Shown: positions 27,529 to 42,166 of the stretch, in pieces
How the letters are laid out: each line of letters starts with the position of its first letter
How positions within the stretch are numbered: the stretch's first letter is position 1
Origin: Chrysomallon squamiferum
Taxonomy: Eukaryota; Mollusca; Gastropoda; Neomphalida; Peltospiridae
DNA length: 52,500 nt
NCBI GenBank assembly: GCA_012295275.1
Contig: CM022679.1
Location: 10,824,669-10,877,168, forward strand
Direction of reading: 5' to 3'
Notes under the pieces: model-generated
What the model saw: only the letters and a program-made list of their open reading frames with translations
The model's database searches: none
What the model was told of the DNA's origin: nothing
Translations under genes and position numbers: made by a program

Positions 27529-27760
27529 TATAATTTGCAATTCATCTTCCAATCCGGACCATTGTTTTTGTTACAATGTTGAGAATGAAAACTAATTAAC
27601 TGAAGTTTTTTCTTCTGTTTTTCGTCGACAAGACTTTGAAAAAGCCGAAAAAAAAGAAAAGGAAAGGCGTGTGTCAAGAAATAATTATCAATCTTTCTTC
27701 TCGTTTACCTGCATTCGATAGATCATCGTCAGTGACAACGATGCTGACGTTTCGTTGCAG

Positions 27761-27810
27761 GAAGCGGCACCGCAGAACAACAAACTGCATTCCAGCAAAA
27801 TTATGTTTTG
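27761..27810 (+). other. Candidate 50-nt plus-strand exon
   Basis: Branch-like GCTGAC, acceptor GTTTCGTTGCAG and donor TTTTG|GTAAGTGA flank 50 nt. All three frames are open, so coding cannot be argued from the sequence. The splice motifs are among the strongest on the plus strand. It may be an exon of a long non-coding RNA or of an unrecognised gene. Confidence 0.28.
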
Positions 27811-28809
27811 GTAAGTGATATGTCCAAAATGCTTTGCGAAAAGATTGTCAGAGAACCGTTATTCTTCACTGCTAGAATATGACCTTTATTGTTTTTGTTG
27901 TTACAAGACAAGCGTTATCCTTTTTGTTTAATTATTACTAGTTTAATTAGTTTCAGTGTAAAGATTAAAAAGAAATAAACTTACTGAAAAACGTCATGGG
28001 CGGATGTATTAATTATAATCTTGGCAATATATACATATGACCATTTTTGTCATTACTTTAAATATCCATGAATTCTGTAACAAGATACTAGTACATAAAA
28101 TAAGGAAATCATAATCATGTCAACCGGTTGATTATAAATCAAAATTCAGAATTTATATTAAATGGAAATCATTTGTTTATATCTGATATATTTCAGACTT
28201 GAACTGGATCACTATAAGTATTTCTTAAAGTTATTTTAATTTTTCTGATATTCAAACTGTATTAAAGAATGATTTTTGATCCTAAATTTAGATCACAATA
28301 AATTATTACTCTTCTCATCTCTCTGTACCACAGAGGTTGCAGTTGAAGAAATGCAATAAACATAATTTCTGTGGCAGTTTAATTTTTATCATGGCAACAG
28401 TCGGCTGTTTACAAAATAACAAACCAGCCATGCCTGTCTATAGCAATTAAACAAAACGCAACTAAATAAAAAAAAGTAACATACACAATTTGCTTTGCTG
28501 TAAACAAGATACTAAAAATTCCAAACGAAAGATTTATTCGTATAAATCAGCAGTACACCTATGCACATGCAGCCTCCAGTATATTGTCTAGCTCAAAACA
28601 TTTAAGCTTTTTCCTGTTCCAACACGAGTCTCAGATTGTTCGTGATTTTTGAAGGTATAATATAGTTAATATATAGATTAGTACAGCATGTGCAATCATA
28701 TCTTGAGTTTATTTTATTTTATTTTATGATGATGATGACGACGTTTTTATTAATGTTTTTATTGTTAAATAAGTATTTATTAATTATTTTATTTTATTTT
28801 ATTTTATTT

Positions 28810-28872
<63 letters not shown>

Positions 28873-29344
28873 TTATTATTTTTTATTTTTTTATATTTTT
28901 TTATTTCTTTACATTTATTTTGGTATGATCACACACTGTGCAAAGACTAATTACATATCCAGTCACGGTTTAATTTTCGGGAAAGTTTTGTTTTCCCAAT
29001 TACATTTTTTTTTATCCCTATTATTATTTTTTTTTTTTTTTTACTTTTTAATCCTGCGCAAGGAATTTGGAAACTGCTAGATCCATAACCAGATACCTTC
29101 GCATGACTGCAGAGTGTGCATCCCGAGTCCAAAGAGTTTAATGTTTCTATTTTTTATTTGCACATTTGTTTACACTGCCGTCTGCGTAATTTGAAAATAA
29201 AACACATTACACGCAGGGGGTTTAGGAAACCGCCTGTTTCATTATGTTTATTTACACGTGCACTCAACGTGCATGATGTTGCTGCATCTGCATGCAGCGC
29301 ATAAAATGCAACTGTTATGTGTCCGGGTAAGCAGAGAGGATTTC
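27811..29344. other. Gene-poor stretch
   Basis: AT-rich DNA, the TTTA array and a somewhat G+C-richer piece at 29080-29310 with no recognisable coding content. Confidence 0.5.
28797..28873 (+). repeat. (TTTA)n array
   Basis: About 19 TTTA tetramers inside a longer T-rich stretch (28780-28915). Confidence 0.9.
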
Positions 29345-29910
29345 TGGTTACAAAATATTCGAGTAAAAACCATATAAATTCGAGATAGTGAGCGTTCGGG
29401 AGAGAAGGTATTTAAGATCAGATCCGAGAAAAAAATATTCGAAATAGGGAGTATATAAGAAAGAAAATATACGAGGAAGAGAATATTCGAGATAGATACA
29501 TTAAAGTAATTAGATATTCGAAAGACGAAGCATTCGATGTATAATAGACTCAAATCAGAAAACACTCAAGAAAGAATGTATTCGAAACAATACAATATAT
29601 TCACATATTCAGAATGTTCAGATGGAGAGCATTCGATTATTTACACATTAAAAGTATAAGATTTCTGAAAATTAAGTATTCCAGATATAGAGCATTCGAG
29701 TAAATACACATCGAGGTAAAACAAAATAATCATTAACAAACGTATTCTGAAAAGGATGTATTCGAGAAAGACAATATTCGAGTATGTACACATTGGAGGT
29801 ATAAAACGTACTGAAAATGATATTCAAAATAGAGATAGAGACCATTCAAGCATTTACACATTCGAAATAGAAACCATTCTGAATAGGATATATTCGAGGT
29901 ATAGAATAAA
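29345..29910 (+). repeat. Degenerate array rich in ATTCGAG/ATTCGAA
   Basis: The heptamer ATTCGA(G/A) or a one-base variant recurs some twenty times in about 565 bp. From 29620 to 29860 a longer unit is visible: GAGCATTCGAGTA, TACACAT, GAGGTATAAAAC, CTGAAAATG, repeated about every 60-130 bp. It looks like a decayed minisatellite with a nested short core. Confidence 0.7.
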
Positions 29911-30341
29911 CATAATATATAAAGAAAATAACAGAGAAATGTTTTAAAACAAAAATTATGACATGCTTTACGACGTTGCAAAATGGAAAAAAAAATAAAA
30001 AAGATATCCTTGTTTAAATTTTGAATGTCTTATTTATGTGATACAGCAGGATATTTCATGTCAGACAGATTGTATGCATCTATCATTTTTATTATAAAGA
30101 ATTTTAAATATTTCTTACACAAAGTATTAATTACATTGTTTATTGCTTGTGACCAAGGGTTCATTACAATTATGTCATGTTTAGTACGTTGAATTTTAAA
30201 TATTTTTACATAAATCATATTATTTGATTATATATAAGATATAGGAGCACTAATGTCATATTAAATTGTAAATGAAATAAACAAATCATAGGTTTATAGT
30301 GTATGCAGTTATATATTATGAATGAAGCATAGAGTTTACGT

Positions 30342-30465
30342 ATGTTTTATTATGCATGTAGAATCAATCATTTGGTTATAAATGATATCAGTCTACTATT
30401 CAGTGGGATTTTTTATGTTCCGTTATGTCTGTACAATAAATCATTTGGTTATAAATGACAACAGG
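30342..30465 (+). repeat. Two-copy tandem repeat of 73 bp
   Basis: ATCATTTGGTTATAAATGA occurs exactly at 30367 and 30440, within a longer similar context starting TATGTT..TTATG. Period 73 bp, two copies. Confidence 0.75.
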
Positions 30466-31059
30466 ACGTTATCTGTTTCCTTTTCGTTGCTTTTTTTTTA
30501 TTTATTTTCAATTACTATAAAGACGTATGTCAGAATAATTGCAGTTTCATATCTGGCAAAATAAAATTATAAATACGGTTTTAATGTTGTTACTTAACCA
30601 AAGAAACAGGAACATTTCCAGCATTCGTACATTTTGCAAATCAAATTTTGTTCTCGAATTTCTCTCACGGTCATTCATCTAACTTCCTTTCTGCCATGCA
30701 AAACGATACAATCTGAAATTACCTTAATTTACTTTATTTATTGGATTCTATCTTATCTCACACAGCTCAGCAAAATGTTCCAAATTCCAAATTGAGGTCA
30801 ACTAATGTGTTTTCCCAGTTTACAATAAACAAACAATAAAGTCTGCTGAAACACAGTTTAAAACTCCGAGTAGGTTTGTTGTTGGAAATGTTAGAAAACA
30901 ACAAACAGCAAGAAATGGGTTACAGTTACCGATACGTAGCATGATAATTATTGTTGTGGGATGTACTTTGATGAAGAAATGGATAACGGTATTATTGGTG
31001 TTTTAATGATGATGATAAAGTCATAATAAAAATAATAGCAGTAATATCAAGCAACAACA

Positions 31060-31180
31060 ATAGCAACTGTTACAATAACAACAATAATAATAATAATAAT
31101 AACAATAATAATAATATAATAATAATAATAATAATATAATAATAATAATAACAATAAGAGTAACAATAACAATAATAATA
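31060..31180 (+). repeat. (AAT)n / (AAC) trinucleotide field
   Basis: Interrupted AAT triplets with AAC and TATAAT variants; degenerate CAA/CAG triplets continue to about 31335. Confidence 0.85.
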
Positions 31181-32425
31181 GCATTAACAACAACATCATT
31201 ATCAGCAGCAGCAGCCACCTCAGCAAAAACAACAACTACTACCATGACAATAATAACAGTAATTATATATTTTTATATATAAAAATCAGAACAGTATCGG
31301 TCAAAACAACAGCAGCAGCAACAACAGCAGCAATGATAATGACGACCATGGCGATGAAAAATTACACACCCATACAAGACAGAAATTAATTCTGACTATA
31401 AATAACACATTCAGTTTTGTGAATCGCGGAAGAAAACGAAGGAACTGCTTTAAGAATTCTTTATTTTATACCACGTGACTTTTTTTACTGGTGCAAGAAA
31501 AATAATACAGACGTATAGCGAATTATGAAATAAATTAATTTACCAACACAAATCAATTAGAACGAAAATGTTTTAACTAAAAACATACATTGTCAAATAA
31601 ACACAACTGTGGCACCTCGTGGCATTACATAAACAAGTTAATTTTGTTATTAATTATTTTAAAACGCAGATAATAGTTTACAGTTCTATTGGAATCTGTT
31701 TGCATTTAGAGCTGACACTAATTAATTTAATCATGATTTGTTTTTCTTTTATAAAAAGCTGCAATTTTTTCCTCGACTGTTGTAAACATGAATTAATGTT
31801 GCTAGTTTGTCTGCGAGTGCTGTTGTTATTTTATATTTTGGAAAAATGATGGCGCCTAATTATTAAAAATTATAATTGAAGAGATGTTTTTTGGGGAAAA
31901 CGGTAAATACATTCATCATAATCTTTTTTTTTTTTTTTTTTTTTTACATATGAAAAGAAAAATGTTCTAATGGCTTAAAGGTAATAATTCGAAAACATAA
32001 AACAGACATTTTTACTTGAGATAATACAGACACTAAATCTAGAATTTAAATTAATACATAAATCTGCATGAGGAAGATTCCAAAACCATTTTTCTTCTAC
32101 AAAACTCATTTATCTGAGAGAATTGTACATATTTCACCCTTTTTTTTTTTTTAAATCTGTCAATTAGCAAGTATAAATATATGATAATTCTGTCGTTGTC
32201 ATAATAGAAAATACTTCCAACAGTTATAAAAACTGGAATTAGATGCACATCTAATGAGATTATTCAAGGATACTTGTCTTCTTGCGCTTTCGTTCTTACG
32301 TTATTAGCAGTTTCTTTGATTAGACTTTGCTCGGTTTTAACTAGGCATCGTTTTCTATCTAAACTCTTTCCGTATTTAATGTTTTATGCTATCAATGAAT
32401 GTAAGAATATCCCATGTAATTAAAA

Positions 32426-32464
32426 ATCAGCCTTCAGACTGCGAGGTTCCCAGTTCAAATCCCG
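32426..32464 (+). mobile_element. Fragment of a tRNA-derived SINE
   Basis: CAGCCTTCAGACTGCGAGGT followed by TCCCAGTTCAAATCCCGAC looks like the anticodon arm, variable region and T arm (B box GTTCAAATCCC) of a tRNA. No D arm or A box is present to the left, so it is a truncated SINE or tRNA relic rather than a gene. Confidence 0.45.
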
Positions 32465-32816
32465 ACTTCTGTTCAAAGATAACTGAAGATATAAAACATG
32501 TATTCTCCAAATTAATAAAACATATATTACTTTAATAATATTGACATTAAATCTAGTATTTTTAGTTAACATATGAATATGCAATGGGAAAATTCCAAAC
32601 GATTTAATGAACATACATTTCTGATTTAAAACAAAAAAACTTTCAATGGAAGTAAAGCACGCTTCCCAAGCTTATTTGTTTGGTTTGAGTAACAAAACAA
32701 ACATCAACTAGAAACAGTTCCATAAAATTATTTTAACGAAAAACAAGTTCAGACTCACAAGGGTATAAGCACTTTAGCTGAAAATTAACAGCGGTAGAAA
32801 TACAAAACTTTGACGA

Positions 32817-32847
<31 letters not shown>

Positions 32848-33351
32848 CAAACTGGACAGAAAATCTGTCTTCGTGATACGTTTTTTATTCCCATCTTGAA
32901 ATAGATCTGCCAATTTATGTCTTAAAATTAGAAGCAGGTTAAATCAATGTGGCGTGCTCTAAATTTAAACCGCGCCTTACCCTTGAGTATTTACTGAAAA
33001 ACATTTCAGACAATGTTTTGATATTTCCGAAGCAGCCTGGTAACCGATTTCGAAACAGTTTTGGGAATTTCGAGTTTGCGTCATTTGCTCTGAAGTGTTT
33101 ACGTACATCCCTTGAAGGCAGAAACTTGGTGGAAGCAGAGAAATATTTTGTTTTGTGATCAGATACTTAGAAAACGAAATATTTCGTACTGGAATGCAGG
33201 TGCTGATGGCTGTGTGTTTAGTTACTGCTACCAGACCACGATGTTGTCATTATCTTAATCGTCAAGTGTATCATTCCCGTCAGCATCTTCCCTTGTTTTT
33301 AATACCGCCATTCATTTATTTAGTGGTAACGATTGTTCTTGATGTGGTTAC

Positions 33352-33353
<2 letters not shown>

Positions 33354-33382
<29 letters not shown>

Positions 33383-33595
33383 GTTGTTGTTGTTGTTGTT
33401 GCTGTTGTTGCTGCTGTTGTTATCGGTAGTAGTGGTAGCAGTAACAGTAGTAAAAAAGGGTACCAGTTATGGTACTAGTAATAGTATTAGAAATAGTAGT
33501 ATCAGTAGTAGCTTTTGTAGTATGTTAGTAGCAGCAGAAATAGTAGTAGTGGTAGTAATGGTAGTAGTAGTAGTAGTAGCAGCAGCAGCAACACT
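33354..33595 (+). repeat. (TTA)n, (TTG)n and (GTA)n trinucleotide fields
   Basis: TTA then TTG/CTG triplets at 33354-33422 and GTA/GTG/GCA triplets to 33595. Confidence 0.85.
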
Positions 33596-33811
33596 AGTGA
33601 GGATTTTAATATAGCAGTGGCGTCTGTTTTAGAATGTTACTAGTTACTGTTTTAGTGATAGTAATAATATTTTTCGAACAAATATTCCCAAATCGTTATT
33701 GATAACGATTGCTATTCCAAGAGAGTTTATCTGATGATTCAGTGCGTCAGACCTGTTTTCTTTTGTTTTTGTTTGGCCCTTCAGTTTGTTTTTGTCCTCT
33801 GGATGGGTCAT

Positions 33812-34280
33812 TAAGGTACGTACGTACGTACGTACGTTAGCATGTTTGTGTGTATGTATGTGCGTATGCATGTATGGATGGATGTATGTATGTTTGTAAG
33901 TATGTATCTGTGTAAGTATATTATGTATGTATGTATCTATACATGCATGTATGTGTATATTTATGTATGTATGTATTTTGTGCATGTTTATAGATCTGTA
34001 TGTAATTCTGTGTTATGTATGTGTGTATGTTAGTATGTATGTATTTATGTACGATGTATGAACATATGTAGTACTTATGTATGTATGTATGTACATGTAT
34101 GTATGCACGTTCGTAAGCCTACATTTGAATGTATATCTATATGTATGTACTTACTTATCTGTGTTTGTATGTACATATATTTATTTGTACGCATGTGCAC
34201 GTACGCCCGTACGTACGTAATTTTTTTTTTATGTATTGTATCAGTATACCTTTATGTATGTTTGTATAAACGTATTTGTG
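33812..34280 (+). repeat. (TACG)n followed by a degenerate (TATG)n field
   Basis: Six GTAC/TACG units at 33814-33837, self-complementary and CpG-containing, are followed by about 450 bp of degenerate TATG tetramers. Confidence 0.85.
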
Positions 34281-34568
34281 CTTTTATGCGTTTGGCATTA
34301 CTGTGAATTAAGCAGTAACTGTCACTTTTCGCAAGAACTACCAACAGTTTTACTTATCACGAACGATAAATATTATTTCCCATTTGGCACTTTTAGTGTT
34401 CAACAACAGTCGAACCAGGCCGGCTGTTGCCCGAATTCCACAAGACTGTTGTAGCTAGAACGAAGATGTAATGACTTTCTGTTGATTTTAAGACTGTAGC
34501 GTTTATAGCTATTTTGGAACGGATTGTAAATCCTTTTATCGCGATTAAAATCAGTGGTAACCGGTAAG

Positions 34569-34631
34569 AAATTTTTCGGTTAATGACGTTTTCGGAATTT
34601 TTCGGACATTTTCGGAAATTTTCGGAATCTG
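34569..34631 (+). repeat. TTTTCGG repeated at about 10-bp intervals
   Basis: Five copies of TTTTCGG in 60 bp, the last four 10-11 bp apart (GTTTTCGGAATTTTTCGGAC then ATTTTCGGAAATTTTCGGAA). A period equal to the helical repeat with short T tracts predicts bent DNA. Confidence 0.7.
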
Positions 34632-34634
34632 TAA

Positions 34635-34650
34635 ATATTATTATTATTAT

Positions 34651-34681
<31 letters not shown>
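34635..34681 (+). repeat. (ATT)n and poly(T)
   Basis: Five ATT triplets then about 31 T. Confidence 0.9.
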
Positions 34682-35231
34682 CAAAATAATTATTTCAGGT
34701 GACGACAAAACAACAGAAAATGATGATGATAACGTAGAATGACAGTGGTTCTGATGATGATGATGATGATGATTATAATGATTGTATATACATGTGCGTG
34801 TGTATATATGTGTGTATGTAGACAAAGACAGGAAGATTCATAGAGAGACAGATATACACAAATGGACAGTACAGTTTAATAGTAAATTTAAAATAAAATA
34901 AAAATGTACAAAGTAAAAAAAAAAAGTGATTCTGAAAATAATAATCATTTGATTTATTACAGTGAACTCTACCTGCAAGGTAAGCAGGGCGCCTGTTGTT
35001 TCTGATACTGAACAGTTAAAGAACAATGACAAATGCTGAGTAAAAAGTCGTTGAGATCTATTATGATAAAAGTAAAGATATGAATGAAAAAAAAATATAT
35101 ATATAAAAAAAAAAAACAAAAAAAATCTTGAAAGCTCAAATACTTCAAGTTGTAATGGAATACAAAACAGATGAATGAAATACATTTATTTTTTATGTAT
35201 ATATATATATGGATGTTCGTGAAACGGTGTT

Positions 35232-35495
35232 TTCGATAGTGTGTGTGTGTGTGTGTGTGTGCGTAAGCAGGTACGCATACATGCGTAGATGTGCAAATGT
35301 GTGTATTTATATATACCTTTATGTATGTGTGTGTATATGTACGTATTTATGTATGTATGTATGTACGTAGTTATGCATGCAGATACGTATGTATGTATGT
35401 AGGTATGCATGCAGGTACGTATGTATATACGTAGATATATGTTTATGTGTATGTGTGTACGTGCGTACGTATGTATGAGTATATGCACCTATGTA
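35232..35495 (+). repeat. (GT)n and degenerate (TATG)n field
   Basis: (GT)n at 35238-35261, then TATG/TACG tetramers with GCATGC variants. Confidence 0.85.
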
Positions 35496-35884
35496 TGAAT
35501 TTATTAATGAATGTATTTATTATTACATTCATGTGTATTTTTGTGCATATGCATATGTTATTGTAAATGCATGTCTAAATGTAAGTTGTATCTAGTCATG
35601 CATGTATATGTCTGCATTCCAATGTCCTTTGTTTTCTTTTGCAGATGGTATTTAACGATAAATTACTCAAGGGCAATGTGTTAATTATAAACGTCTTATT
35701 TCGTAATATCACATCGTCTAACTGCTACAATTAAACTAAGCTCAAGAATTTACTGAGTTGGCAACTGCCAAGAATAAGAATTAACCAACAGAACACTAAA
35801 TTGCATATCAATGTCTAATTATATCAAGTTAAAAAATTATGTTATGGTATTTTGGTACATTAAGCAGAAATGTTTGAAAAATGT

Positions 35885-35972
35885 ATTATTATTATAATCA
35901 TTATTATTATTATGATCATCATCATCATCAACATCAACATCATCATCATCATCATCATTATTATTATTATTT
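35885..35972 (+). repeat. (ATT)n/(ATC)n trinucleotide field
   Basis: ATT and ATC triplets with two AAC interruptions. Confidence 0.85.
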
Positions 35973-36547
35973 TATGCTTTTTATTTATTCATAATTGTAC
36001 TTGTATATTAACGGATACTATCTGTCTGTATAATTCATCATAATTTAGTCAAACAGAACTGAAGAATTCTGCATAAACTAAAGAAACAGTAAATATCATA
36101 ACACACTGAAAGCTATGATACCGATGACCCTGTCTGTTTTTAGCCTGGAAGACATATAAGCAAAATAAGAGTATTATTTACAATTTCAAAATATATATAT
36201 ACATATATATTTTTTGAACATGCTAAACATGTAAAATATATTCCGAGCAGTGAAGCGGGAGACATATGGATGATTCTGGCACGTGAAGCGGCTGCTATCA
36301 AACACAATACATATCGGTGAAAAAAACAGCAAAAATGCGATTCGCCTAGGAAAAACATAATCAGTATTGGATGTCCAATTATGAAATAGGTGCAAACAGA
36401 ATCGTCTTTCCCGGCTTCTTGTCTGCAGTTCTTGCAAGCACTTATACACAGCAGGAAGGTCGATACACTTTGTGTTCGAGAGTAGTGGCGTTTTGCCACT
36501 GCATTGATTTCAAACTCTCGGCGGAAAGTCATTGAATCCATATTGAA

Positions 36548-36669
36548 CAGCACAAATGTTATTATCTGCACCAGTTGTTCAGCGTTTCTGTTTATCTCTT
36601 CACGAGATATTTTTTTAACATTAGATAACTCTGACAATCATATAAACTCTTTGTTTTTTCACCTGTTTG
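36548..36669 (+). repeat. Interspersed repeat, copy 1
   Basis: About 120 bp nearly 90% identical by eye to 40341-40459, starting at CA(G)xACAAATGTTATTATCTGC and ending at CACCTGTTT. It contains GCACCAGTTGTTCAGCGTTT, without a convincing tRNA B box. The long minus-strand open frame over this copy is not accepted as a gene because it includes the repeat. Confidence 0.8.
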
Positions 36670-37102
36670 TCTACATGTATATATATATATATATGTGTGT
36701 GTGTAAATGTATTTATGTACATACGTGTATGTATGTTTAAAAAGAATCATATACTTTTATCAATTACAATTCGGTGAAGTAAAAAATGCATTGTCATGAA
36801 TGTTTTAATAGTATATATTTTTTGTCTTTAATTTTTTTTTTTTGAAGATGCAACTGCCTGCAGTTAACTGATTATTCATGAACACTACTGATTTGGATAT
36901 ATCGGTAACAGCTATGAATATTTTTAAATGACAAAAGGAATATTATTATTTTTGTTATTATTATTATTAGTCAAATTTGAAACTATTTTTGCCATTGACG
37001 TTCATGAAATCAATGTATATTTATGGGTGAAATAAATAACCATTTAATTTGAATAAACTGATTAACAAAAGAAAGAAATACGATAATTATGTGGTAACCA
37101 TT

Positions 37103-37103
<1 letters not shown>

Positions 37104-37179
<76 letters not shown>
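37104..37179 (+). repeat. (CT)n array
   Basis: Uninterrupted, 76 bp. Confidence 0.95.
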
Positions 37180-37182
<3 letters not shown>

Positions 37183-37599
37183 TGTCAGTTTGTCTTTCTT
37201 ACATTTTAAATTTATTTTTTTTTTAGATACAACTGCACATAATTATGCATAAATACGTATACACAGACTCACACATACACATACAAACATACACACGACA
37301 CAAAGACACACTCATAAACAATGGCATCAAATTCGATACGTAATCTAATCATGTTTGCCACAAAAACAAACGCGCACACATACCAAATGAAAATAATGAA
37401 ACCGGAACGGACAGGGACAATAGCTAACGGGTTCATTCTTTTTACAGATTAAGGTGAAACAGTTCTGAGTATTTGTTCCACTACACCTGTCAGTATTTGT
37501 TCACATAACAACCAGCATTAACCTAAGCAAACATGCAGCTCAGAATTTATTATTGAAGATCTAGAAAGTTTTACCTATCAAATGATGTTTATTAATGTA

Positions 37600-37770
37600 A
37601 CGCCTTTTGGACGCAGCTCACTGATAAAACGCTCGTGGTACAGTAGGTCTTCGGATCGAATCTTCTTATTGCACCACTGAGTTGTTCCTCGTATCTGTGT
37701 TTCGCAAATGGCGAGACAGAGGCGTGGTACGTACTACCCTGTCCAAGTGATGGTACGTATATACAAAAAA
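37600..37770 (+). mobile_element. tRNA-derived SINE-like element
   Basis: An A-box-like GGACGCAGCTCACTGATAAA at 37609 and a B-box-like CGGATCGAATCT at 37652 are about 40 bp apart. Between them, the arrangement CGCTCG..AGGTCTTCGG is that of a tRNA. A unique body follows to about 37770. This is the organisation of a tRNA-related SINE head. The 3' tail and target duplications are not clear. Confidence 0.5.
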
Positions 37771-40340
<2,570 letters not shown>

Positions 40341-40459
40341 CAGTACAAATGTTATTATCTGCACCAGTTGTTCAACGTTTCTGTTTATCTCATAACGAGA
40401 TAGGTTTTAACATTAGATAACTCTGACAATCCAATAAACTCTTGTTTTTCACCTGTTTA
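40341..40459 (+). repeat. Interspersed repeat, copy 2
   Basis: Partner of 36548-36669 in the same orientation, 3.8 kb away; similarity stops abruptly on both sides, which argues for an interspersed family rather than a tandem duplication. Confidence 0.8.
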
Positions 40460-40859
40460 TCATTAATAATACCTGAGGTAATCGAAAGTGATTTACTTTC
40501 AAAAAAAAAAAAAAAAAAAGATTTCTTTCTTTCTTTATTTATTTCTTTATATATGTCTACATATCTATCTATTGACTGATCTACTGAATAATCTTTGAAT
40601 GCAGCAATGATGTATAAATACATTATGAAAGAGAGAAAACTAATTAATAAAAGAAAGAAAAAGAGAAAACAAAGTCGTAGAGTGGATGAAAAGAAAGAAT
40701 AGAATAAATAAACAAAGTGAAAAATCAGATAGATTTAACTTAGCCATATACGTTACTCTACAAACACAAACCTGTGAAAAAAACGAGGAATGGAGATTTG
40801 GTTATGGTCAATCTAAAACAACTTACAATGGAATGGTTATAAATCAAATGTGTCAGTAA

Positions 40860-41105
40860 CGTGGCGCGAATTGTAAATCTATGCAGACCATCATACGATG
40901 CACCAGTGCATTCTGTGGAAGGGGTCCAAGCAAACAAGCGATAGAAAAGAAAAGAATATGCAGAACAACTGCTAATGGATTCCATGTGAAAATGAAATGT
41001 AAATTCCTGAGACTGAGAATTAACTGCAAGTGCAAGGAAAAATCAACTGTGTCTGGAGAACAGGAAAACAAAATTCCTATCTCAGTCATTGCACCTGGAA
41101 TGTGA
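40860..41105 (+). other. Cys-rich open frame of unknown status
   Basis: Stop-to-stop frame of about 80 codons with eight Cys, in the order CTSAFCGRGPSKQAIEKKR, IC, KMKC, INCKCKEK and ending at TGA. The spacing is reminiscent of small secreted disulphide-rich domains, but the first ATG (40881) has no signal peptide and the opposite strand is also open in two frames. If real it would be a last exon. Not recognised. Confidence 0.2.
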
Positions 41106-41153
41106 TTTGGTTTACAGAGAGAGAGGATCGATACCAGTTAGTTTATTGGGGTG

Positions 41154-41155
<2 letters not shown>

Positions 41156-41245
<90 letters not shown>
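41156..41245 (+). repeat. (CT)n array
   Basis: Uninterrupted, about 90 bp. Confidence 0.95.
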
Positions 41246-41248
<3 letters not shown>

Positions 41249-41468
41249 CTCTTATCTCTTATCTATTTCTCTATTTGCCTCTTCTCCATTATTCATTCGT
41301 TCTCTTTTCATTTTTTTCTTTTCTATGTTTTATTTTTTTGTCTTTGTCTTTGCCATCATCTACTTCAGACGAATGACTCTAACTATGCTGTTTGAAAAAT
41401 AATTACCGACAGAAGCACAATATACAGAGAATCGCAGTTTATCTTATTCACACACACGTGAATATTAC

Positions 41469-41552
41469 CTCTACACAATTTCAATAGCACAATTACAAAC
41501 TTCTTCAGTCTCAATACAAAATTCAGATCATTCAACTCATCCGACACTTTTC
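41469..41552 (-). other. Weak candidate exon
   Basis: On the minus strand, acceptor TTTTCAG, 84 nt open (phase 1 to 1) containing KVSDELNDLNFVLRLKKF and a hydrophobic end, and donor G|GTAATA. It is phase-compatible with the candidates at 44.2 kb and with the EF-hand first exon, but phase alone fits one in three by chance. The donor is mediocre and no family is recognised. Confidence 0.15.
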
Positions 41553-42166
41553 CTGAAAATTCGCCTCCACCGAATCCTAACATGTTCTTATTTTTTATTA
41601 TCATAATAAAAAAAATAACAACATGCTTTCTAGCTACAAGCGTCCACACGATGTGAGTTTTAGTCGGCAAACAAGCATTCTCTCGTACTTCATTTGTACA
41701 GAGAACTGCATTACCTTTCACTTGTTACCACTTATCTACTCCGAATAACTGGCCCACACTCCAGAGAATGCGTTTCTGCAGAGCAAAGGTGTTCAAAATG
41801 GCACTTCATAAATTTGTGTGATACAGAGAGAATTTCACTTTAACTAGACAGGCTTGAGGAGGAGGAGGAGAAGAAGAAAGAGAAAAAAATGATCAGAGTT
41901 TGAGAAAGATTTGATCTAGTACAAAAAAACAACAACAGAAAAACATCCCATAACAAACCTCATAATAAGATATTTCTTGTTTCAACAAGTTCTTCCTGAT
42001 TGATCGCTTTTGAACTTGAGTTTGGCATTCTAATTATATTTTTCTTTCACATATTATTATATTTTTTATTATTATAATATTATTTTTATTATTATTATTA
42101 TTATTATTATTTATACATAATATCTTAATTTAATTTTTTTTTTTTTTTTTTTTTTTTTTACTGTAG

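Larger units (their letters stand above)
30466..36547. other. Gene-poor stretch with many microsatellites
   Basis: Beyond the repeats and SINE fragment listed separately, it contains poly(T) at 31926-31946 and poly(A) at 32817-32844. A patch of ordinary composition at 32945-33260 is open on both strands for up to 69 codons without an ATG start on the plus strand; no homology recognised. Confidence 0.5.

Noticed and set aside
31380-31453. Minus-strand frame starting EFLKQFLRFLPRF after an AG, resembling an EF-hand exit helix
   Set aside because: No pyrimidine tract at the AG and no convincing phase-0 donor.
32949-33158. 69-codon plus-strand frame and a minus-strand acceptor-led frame over the same DNA
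   Set aside because: No ATG on the plus strand, both strands open, no recognised homology.
34982-35010. 29-nt segment with phase 1 to 0 that would supply a Glu at EF-hand loop position 12 and reach the exon at 3868
   Set aside because: The acceptor is fair but the donor (GTAGAG) is weak, and the residues (TTGALLTLQ) do not fit the helix after an EF-hand loop.
36053-36066. 14-nt minus-strand microexon candidate giving EFFSS and exactly the calmodulin linker length
   Set aside because: Acceptor is good but the donor (GTTTGA) is poor, and about one such match is expected by chance in 46 kb.
36140-36637. 165-codon minus-strand frame, the longest in the window
   Set aside because: It includes a copy of the interspersed repeat shared with 40341-40459, where the frame is broken. 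Start context and composition are not gene-like in its left part. Could be reconsidered with transcript support.
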